Origin: CAZVKN01 sp964627035
Lineage (GTDB): Bacteria > Electryoneota > AABM5-125-24 > Hatepunaeales > Hatepunaeaceae
DNA: 64,000 nt
Direction of reading: 5' to 3'
Assembly (NCBI GenBank): GCA_964627035.1
Contig: CAZVKN010000003.1
Location: 1-64,000, forward strand
The stretch's first letter is position 1. Each line of letters begins with the position of its first letter. This document shows positions 59,217-64,000 of the stretch, one piece after another. The notes under the pieces are model-generated. The model was not told where the DNA came from and did no database searches. It saw only the letters and a list, made by a program, of their open reading frames with translations. The translations under genes and the position numbers were made by a program.

Positions 59217-62161
59217 TGCCACTCGATGACTTTCTCGACAAGATTAAACGTGACCGCGATCTCAAGTTGCCGTTAACCCATCACGAACGGCTTCCTGCCC
59301 ATAAGCCTCATTTCATGGACACAAAAACAGTTGTGCCTCGTCAACTGACACTCGCACTGAAGAAGCTTGGCATTGACAGCCTTTACAGTCATCAAGCCGA
59401 AACAATTGATCTGTCCGAGCAGGGGCACAACAGTGTTGTAATCACCCCGACAGCAAGCGGTAAAAGTCTGATATATAACCTCTCTGTCATCACCGATCTG
59501 CTTAAAAATGAAGGTGGGCATGCCCTCTACCTGTTCCCGTTGAAAGCTTTAGCACAGGATCAGGCAGCCAAGCTAAAAAAACTGCTCTCTATTGCTGGAC
59601 TGGACGACAAGATCACTGTTGACATATATGACGGAGACACTCCCACGAGAGTACGCACTCAATTGAGGAAATCACCTCCTTCAATCGTTATCACCAATCC
59701 AGATATGCTTCACCTTGCGATCATGGCATATCACAACAGTTGGGAGAAGATGCTAAGGAATTTGCGATTTGTGATAATTGATGAGCTTCACATTTATCGT
59801 GGTGTGTTCGGCAGTCACATCCTGCACATCCTTCAACGTCTCAATCGTCTGTGTGAGCATTACGGGACGCGACCAAAGTACATAGCGACCTCTGCTACCA
59901 TTGCCTCTGCGAGAGAACTTGCCGAAACGTTGACAGGACAGCCGTTCAAACTAATCGAGTTATCTGGTGCTCCGGTTAATCCTCGTCATTTCCTGTTTTT
60001 TCGCCCTGAAATCAGTTATCTCGGATTCTCGTTGAAGCTGTTTGCGGAGGCGTTGAATTCAGGCTTAAAGGCAATTGCATTCACTAAAGCTCGTCGAACT
60101 ACAGAGCTACTCCACAGTTGGCTAAAACAGACCTACCCGCATCTTGAGAAAAAGGTGAGTTCATATCGTGCCGGATTTCTGATAGAAGAGCGACGCACGA
60201 TTGAACGACAGTTGATTGATGGGAAATTGAATGGAGTTATATCCACATCTGCACTTGAGCTGGGGATTGACATCGGTGGGCTTGATGTCTGTGTGTTGGT
60301 CGGTTATCCCGGAACTATCGCTACTACATGGCAACGGGCAGGTCGCGTTGGACGTGGGAATATGCCTTCAGCAATCTGTCTTGTTGCAGGTCAGGATCAA
60401 CTCGATCAATATTTCACATCTTCACCATCAGATTTCTTTGCGAGGTCTGTGGAGAAAGCGATTGTTGATCCGGCAAACGAAGAAATCGCACGACCGCACG
60501 TTCTATGTGCTGCTCAGGAGCTGCCAATCAGTGACGATGATCCGTTGTGGAACAACGATGATCTGAAACCGGTAATCAATAACCTGGTCAGTGATGGCAA
60601 GTTGCTGCAATCGGCGTCAGGTGACCGTTTATTCTCAGCCACAAACCGACCGCAGAGATTAATCAACATTCGGTCCGGCGGTGCGCAGTACACTATTGAA
60701 CTTGAGGGAAGTGATCGCTCTCTCGGCTCCATCAGTGGACGAGCGGTTTATTCTGAGTGTCATCCGGGTGCAATATACCTGCACCGCGGCAAGAGGTTTA
60801 TCGTCAAGGAGTTGGATGTTCAGGGTAGGCGGGTGACTGTCGAACCTAACGATGCACCGTACTACACATTGGCGATGTTTGACAAGGAGACAGAGATTCT
60901 CGAGCATCTCAAAAAGCGTAAGCTCAAAGGTGGGGAGGTTGAATTGGCACGCTTGCGAGTGACGGAACAATTGGTCGGTTACCAAAAGAGACGGTTGCAA
61001 TCACAGAGTATCATCTCTCGTCACGATCTCGATTTTCCACCTGAGGCATACGAAACTATCGGCGTGGTAATCTCGATCCCGGAGGGTACGGCTCTTCTAT
61101 GTGGTGAAAACGGTGACGATTTCCGTGGTGGGATTCACGGAGTTGAGCATGCGATGCTGGGACTCGCTCCGCTTTTTGCCATGTGTGACAGAAACGATAT
61201 GGGTGGATACTCGCAACTGCTTCATCCGCAGGTAAAGACTCCGACGGTGTTCATGTATGACGCTCAACCGGGAGGAATCGGGTTGTCTGCGCGTCTGTTC
61301 GAGATGTTTCCGGAACTTGTTAAGAAGACATTAAGGTTGATCACTGGCTGCAATTGCGATTATGGTTGTCCGTCATGCATCCACTCACCCAAATGCGGCA
61401 GTGGGAATGTGCCTCTTGACAAGCCTGCAGCAGTTACCACATTGAAAGTGTTGGCAGGTTTATTGGAAGCTCCGAAGATTGTAAAACCAATGTCATCAAA
61501 GGTCGAGGTGAAAGATGTGGAACCCTCATCTAATCAGCACAAAAATGGAGAATCTTCTATGGATATAAAACTCCCGCCGTTTCCAAAACCTGTCCCCACA
61601 CCTGATACATGGCGTTCCGACAAAACCGGTGTGGTGTTCGACATTGAGACTCGGCGCAGTGCTGATGAGGTTGGTGGATGGGGGAATATATCAAAGATGG
61701 GAGTGGCTTGCATTTCAGCTTACCGTTTCCCGCAGAATGAGTGGTTGGACTTTACCGAAGAGACCGTACAGGATGCAATCGAGCTGCTCAAAGAATCTGA
61801 TCTGGTGATCGGATTCAATTCGATTCGGTTTGACTACACGGTGCTAACAGGATATAGTGATTTTGATTTCAACAGTTTACCAAGTTATGACATAATGGGT
61901 GAGATACAGAAAGTACTCGGGCATCGGCTGAGCCTGAATGCTGTGGGATCGGCTACATTGGGGGCAAAGAAGACTGCGGACGGTTTGCAGTCGTTGCGGT
62001 GGTGGAAGGAGGGCAAGTTAGACAAGATCATCCAGTACTGCCGTTATGACGTGGAGATCACCCGCGACCTGTTCTACTACCTGCTGGAAAACGGTTATCT
62101 GCTGTTTGAACGGAAGGGGCTCGGGCTGGTACGCGCACCTGTCAGGATTCCTGAACTGTAG
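59216..62161 (+). CDS. DExH helicase-DUF1998-DEDD exonuclease fusion (MrfA/MrfB-like)
   Basis: 981 residues from ATG 59216 (a GTG one codon earlier is possible). The helicase part has Walker A TPTASGKSLIYN (Lys83), DELHIYRG box, ATSATIASA, and QRAGRVGRG. A DUF1998-type Cys cluster follows (CNCDYGCPSCIHSPKCGSGN). This matches MrfA/YprA of Bacillus, a mitomycin-repair helicase. After a linker, residues about 800-975 form an RNase H-fold 3'-5' exonuclease: Asp809 and Glu811 in VFDIETRR, Asp873 in FNSIRFDYTVL and Asp945 in YCRYDVEIT, with Tyr941 in the Y-x3-D place. In Bacillus the nuclease MrfB is a separate protein. Here one chain carries both. A DNA-repair role is inferred. Confidence 0.88.
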   Translation: MPLDDFLDKIKRDRDLKLPLTHHERLPAHKPHFMDTKTVVPRQLTLALKKLGIDSLYSHQAETIDLSEQGHNSVVITPTASGKSLIYNLSVITDLLKNEGGHALYLFPLKALAQDQAAKLKKLLSIAGLDDKITVDIYDGDTPTRVRTQLRKSPPSIVITNPDMLHLAIMAYHNSWEKMLRNLRFVIIDELHIYRGVFGSHILHILQRLNRLCEHYGTRPKYIATSATIASARELAETLTGQPFKLIELSGAPVNPRHFLFFRPEISYLGFSLKLFAEALNSGLKAIAFTKARRTTELLHSWLKQTYPHLEKKVSSYRAGFLIEERRTIERQLIDGKLNGVISTSALELGIDIGGLDVCVLVGYPGTIATTWQRAGRVGRGNMPSAICLVAGQDQLDQYFTSSPSDFFARSVEKAIVDPANEEIARPHVLCAAQELPISDDDPLWNNDDLKPVINNLVSDGKLLQSASGDRLFSATNRPQRLINIRSGGAQYTIELEGSDRSLGSISGRAVYSECHPGAIYLHRGKRFIVKELDVQGRRVTVEPNDAPYYTLAMFDKETEILEHLKKRKLKGGEVELARLRVTEQLVGYQKRRLQSQSIISRHDLDFPPEAYETIGVVISIPEGTALLCGENGDDFRGGIHGVEHAMLGLAPLFAMCDRNDMGGYSQLLHPQVKTPTVFMYDAQPGGIGLSARLFEMFPELVKKTLRLITGCNCDYGCPSCIHSPKCGSGNVPLDKPAAVTTLKVLAGLLEAPKIVKPMSSKVEVKDVEPSSNQHKNGESSMDIKLPPFPKPVPTPDTWRSDKTGVVFDIETRRSADEVGGWGNISKMGVACISAYRFPQNEWLDFTEETVQDAIELLKESDLVIGFNSIRFDYTVLTGYSDFDFNSLPSYDIMGEIQKVLGHRLSLNAVGSATLGAKKTADGLQSLRWWKEGKLDKIIQYCRYDVEITRDLFYYLLENGYLLFERKGLGLVRAPVRIPEL

Positions 62162-62170
62162 GATTACACC

Positions 62171-62249
62171 GCTGTCAACCCGCCGCGGTTGACAGTTGTG
62201 CCCACATAATATTAATGATTAGGCTGTCAGGTACGGCGACCTGACAGCG
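62171..62249. repeat. Family B core, copy without terminal repeats
   Basis: 79 bp, GCTGTCAACC/GGTTGACAG and CTGTCAGGT/ACCTGACAG hairpins separated by an AT-rich spacer that includes ATAATATTAAT. Starts 9 bp after the helicase stop. No 17-bp ends. Confidence 0.78.
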
Positions 62250-62344
62250 ATTTTGTTTCGTGCTCTTCGCGCCCTTCGTGGTAATAAAATAGATGCTGTT
62301 GACAACGGGAACAAATTTTCGTATAATACGGCTTCGCTGGCTAT

Positions 62345-62429
62345 GGAGGATTAGCCTAATTGGTAAGGCAGCGGTCTTGAAAACCGCCGGGCTTTGCCCT
62401 TGGGGGTTCGAGTCCCTCATCCTCCGCCA
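62345..62429 (+). tRNA. tRNA-Ser (anticodon UGA)
   Basis: 85 nt. Acceptor GGAGGAT (62345-62351) pairs with ATCCTCC (62419-62425). The discriminator G and an encoded CCA follow (62427-62429). The anticodon stem GCGGT/ACCGC encloses loop CTTGAAA, anticodon TGA. A long variable arm (around CGGGCTTTGCCC) marks tRNA-Ser, and the T loop is TTCGAGT. All elements fit. Confidence 0.95.
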
Positions 62430-62438
62430 ATGTTAATT

Positions 62439-62469
62439 AAAAGGTTACGATTGCTGTCGTAACCTTTTT
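62439..62469 (+). terminator. Rho-independent terminator after tRNA-Ser
   Basis: AAAAGGTTACGA (62439-62450), loop TTGCTG, then TCGTAACCTTTTT (62457-62469), a 12-bp stem ending in a T-run. Ten bases after the tRNA 3' end. Confidence 0.88.
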
Positions 62470-62565
62470 CTATTTTAATTTCAACTAATGGTACACTTAT
62501 ACAAATGATTTGAGAGTGTCAACTTTGTAGTGATATGTGTGATTTTGCCATAAAAAGGAATAACA

Positions 62566-62943
62566 ATGGACAAAACGACAATTAAGGGCATCGCATTTGG
62601 GTCAGTTTACACTGACGACATTGCCACTGCGTACAAGTTTTACAGCGAAGTGCTCGGATTGAAGAAGCAGTTCGACATGGGGGATCAAGCCTGTTGGTTT
62701 GAGCTGCTGGATGACAGTGGTCTGTATTTGCAGGGCGGGAATAGCAAGCGTGACTATGCGATGGAAACCATGCGGACAGCATTTGTGTTCAATGTTCCTT
62801 CAGCATCAGCGATGTATGAAAAGCTCCGCGAGGCTGGTGTCAAGTTCATACACGATGAACCGATAGAGATGGGTCCCGGAAATTACTGGTTCATGTTCTA
62901 TGACCCATCGGGGAATATTTTGGAAGTGCTTGGGGATAAGTGA
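62566..62943 (+). CDS. VOC-family (glyoxalase/bleomycin-resistance) protein
   Basis: 125 residues, one VOC unit of two beta-alpha-beta-beta-beta modules: AFGSVYTDDIATAYKFYSEVLGLKKQFDMGD then AFVFNVPSASAMYEKLREAGVKFIHDEPIEMGPGNYWFMFYDPSGNILEVLGD. The final FYDPSGNILEV, with its metal-ligand Glu, is the family hallmark. AAGGAATA precedes the ATG. Substrate unknown. It is convergent with the TPR gene, 10 bp away. Confidence 0.88.
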   Translation: MDKTTIKGIAFGSVYTDDIATAYKFYSEVLGLKKQFDMGDQACWFELLDDSGLYLQGGNSKRDYAMETMRTAFVFNVPSASAMYEKLREAGVKFIHDEPIEMGPGNYWFMFYDPSGNILEVLGDK

Positions 62944-62953
62944 TGAGTTAATG

Positions 62954-64000
62954 TCATTTCTGGTCGGCCTGTTTAGCTTTGATCGCTTCAGCTTTTTGAA
63001 ACTGAACTTTTGCCTCTCCTTCATGCCCGGATTCCTCTAACATTTTAGCATAATTCATAATACCGGTTACTAAATTCGGATTATTCGGTGATACTGTTTC
63101 AAGTATCTGGATGGTTCGTTGGTAATACGGTTCCGCTTTGTCATAAAGACCTTGTTTACTATATAGAGATGCTAGATTATTCATGCTGGTTGCTACGGAA
63201 GGATGCTGGATTCCGAGTGCATCTTTACGAATTTTAAGAGCTCTTTTAACTAAAGGTTCCGCTTTGTCATAATGTCCTTGACTATCGTAAAGTCCTGCCA
63301 GATTATTCAGGCTGGTGGCAACGTCAGGATGTTGCTCGCCAAGTACTGACTTACGAATTTCCAGTGCCCGTTCATACAACGGTTCCGCTTTGTCATAAAG
63401 TCCTTGACGATAGTAAAGTAATGCCAGATTATTCAGGTCTGTAGCCAATGATGGATGATTTGCTCCAAGTGCTTTCTCATCAATTTCCAGTGCCCGTTCA
63501 TACAACGGTTCCGCTTTGTCATAAAGTCCTTGACGATAGTAAAGTCCTGCCAGATTATTCAGGCTGGTGGCAACCTCTTCGTGATCCGATCCGAATCTGT
63601 TCTCGCTGATCTTAAGTGATCTCTTTGCTAACGGAACACCGGCTTCATACTCACCTGCTTGATTCGATACCTTCGTCGTTACATTCAACCAGTATAGATC
63701 ATCCGGCTTGAAATGCAACAGCTTCCGGAACCATTCCGCCGCTTCAACATAACATCCGTCATAATACTCCGTCAAACCACGGGTTTCATATATCTTTATC
63801 AGCTCCTTTTCCTTACTCTTCTCAGCTTCATCAAGCAGACCACGAGCCTTCTCTAAATCCTTACCGGCAATTGCTTTCAAAGCTCTGGAGTATGAATCTG
63901 CATCGTTGGGGATTTTCTCGGCTAACTCACGGGCATGTTCGGTTGGTTCGGGCTTAGGGATGAGAGTTAAGCTTTGATCAGGTAAACTTGGGTGCTGATA
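62954..64000 (-). CDS. Kinesin-light-chain-type TPR protein (cut at right edge)
   Basis: The stop is at 62954 and the frame stays open to the window edge, so the N-terminus is missing. A TTG at 63880 is not needed as a start. Visible are about five 42-residue TPR units of the kinesin-light-chain type, with consensus YDKAEPLYERALEI, VATSLNNLAGLY and HPDVAT; an earlier helical part (EAEKSKEKELIKIYE) looks like degenerate TPRs. It ends in a Lys/Gln-rich helix. Such proteins bind partners; the role here is unknown. The units are highly alike at DNA level. Confidence 0.85.
   Translation of the reverse strand, partial: YQHPSLPDQSLTLIPKPEPTEHARELAEKIPNDADSYSRALKAIAGKDLEKARGLLDEAEKSKEKELIKIYETRGLTEYYDGCYVEAAEWFRKLLHFKPDDLYWLNVTTKVSNQAGEYEAGVPLAKRSLKISENRFGSDHEEVATSLNNLAGLYYRQGLYDKAEPLYERALEIDEKALGANHPSLATDLNNLALLYYRQGLYDKAEPLYERALEIRKSVLGEQHPDVATSLNNLAGLYDSQGHYDKAEPLVKRALKIRKDALGIQHPSVATSMNNLASLYSKQGLYDKAEPYYQRTIQILETVSPNNPNLVTGIMNYAKMLEESGHEGEAKVQFQKAEAIKAKQADQK
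63156..63561. repeat. 126-bp tandem coding repeats in the TPR gene
   Basis: The same DNA recurs at a 126-bp period, matching the 42-residue TPR. A 64-bp stretch at 63356-63419 is identical at 63482-63545. Flanking units near 63156 and 63230-63300 are similar but less exact. Recent unit duplication or gene conversion is likely. Confidence 0.8.

Noticed and set aside
62954..63880. The TPR units as a CRISPR-like array
   Set aside because: The period is 126 bp, in frame, and encodes TPR residues; there are no unique spacers.

Overview
The window looks like chromosomal DNA of a Gram-negative bacterium. It encodes outer-membrane barrel-type proteins, a TolC-family channel, several lipobox lipoproteins and three periplasmic parvulin-type isomerases. 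A secreted protein ends in a PNPFN-type C-terminal sorting domain, and there is a REC-PEP/pyruvate-binding fusion of a kind I associate with the Bacteroidetes/FCB side of the tree. The cobalamin-dependent ribonucleotide reductase and AmmeMemoRadiSam enzyme fit an uncultured FCB-type lineage. The phylum is an inference; there is no rRNA in the window. TTG starts are common (3908, 31472, 33604, 37145, 38487, 56457).

Layout. 1-6.6 kb: a surface or envelope set (Ig-like repeat protein, FecR-domain protein, putative outer-membrane barrel) closed by a strong terminator. 6.9-12.7 kb: a redoxin, two overlapping citrate synthase paralogues of which the first has lost two catalytic residues, and nrdJ. 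12.8-19.5 kb (minus): an LtaS-like membrane sulfatase-fold protein behind three parvulin/SurA-type chaperones. 19.7-27.9 kb: mfd, a NYN-domain protein, and the rpsU-cvpA-mutS2 operon. 28.2-32.8 kb: a REC-REC-PEP/pyruvate-binding protein, an orphan ParA and two small membrane proteins. 32.8-37.1 kb (minus): gap-pgk-tpiA and rlmN. 37.5-42.2 kb: MoxR-DUF58, TolC-like protein, cold-shock protein, ruvB. 42.2-49.8 kb (minus): the sorted secreted protein, a frameshifted small secreted gene, and a PEP synthase-like protein/histidine kinase/response regulator operon. 50-57.7 kb: AmmeMemoRadiSam enzyme, CPA2 antiporter, three LPP20-like lipoproteins interleaved with a TlpA-like thioredoxin, a VapBC-like pair with a frameshifted toxin, and an MFS exporter. 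57.9-64 kb: epimerase, HIT-like protein, helicase-exonuclease fusion, tRNA-Ser(UGA), a VOC protein and a TPR protein running off the right edge.

The intergenic spaces are crowded with short interspersed palindromic elements. Family A is about 52 bp, two abutting hairpins, ten copies. Family B is a 78-bp double-hairpin core, five copies. Three B copies sit inside 130-131-bp units with 17-bp terminal inverted repeats, and two of these have matching 4-bp flanks. Family C is the repeat translated as VIPVKTGIQ; one copy lies inside a coding sequence and supplies much of a lipoprotein N-terminus. No phage, complete insertion sequence, CRISPR or rRNA was seen.

The points most worth a second look are the active/inactive citrate synthase pair, the coupling of PEP/pyruvate-binding enzymes to two-component signalling, the LPP20 lipoprotein cluster with its repeat-derived N-terminus, the helicase-exonuclease (MrfA/MrfB-like) fusion, and the nested family B element.
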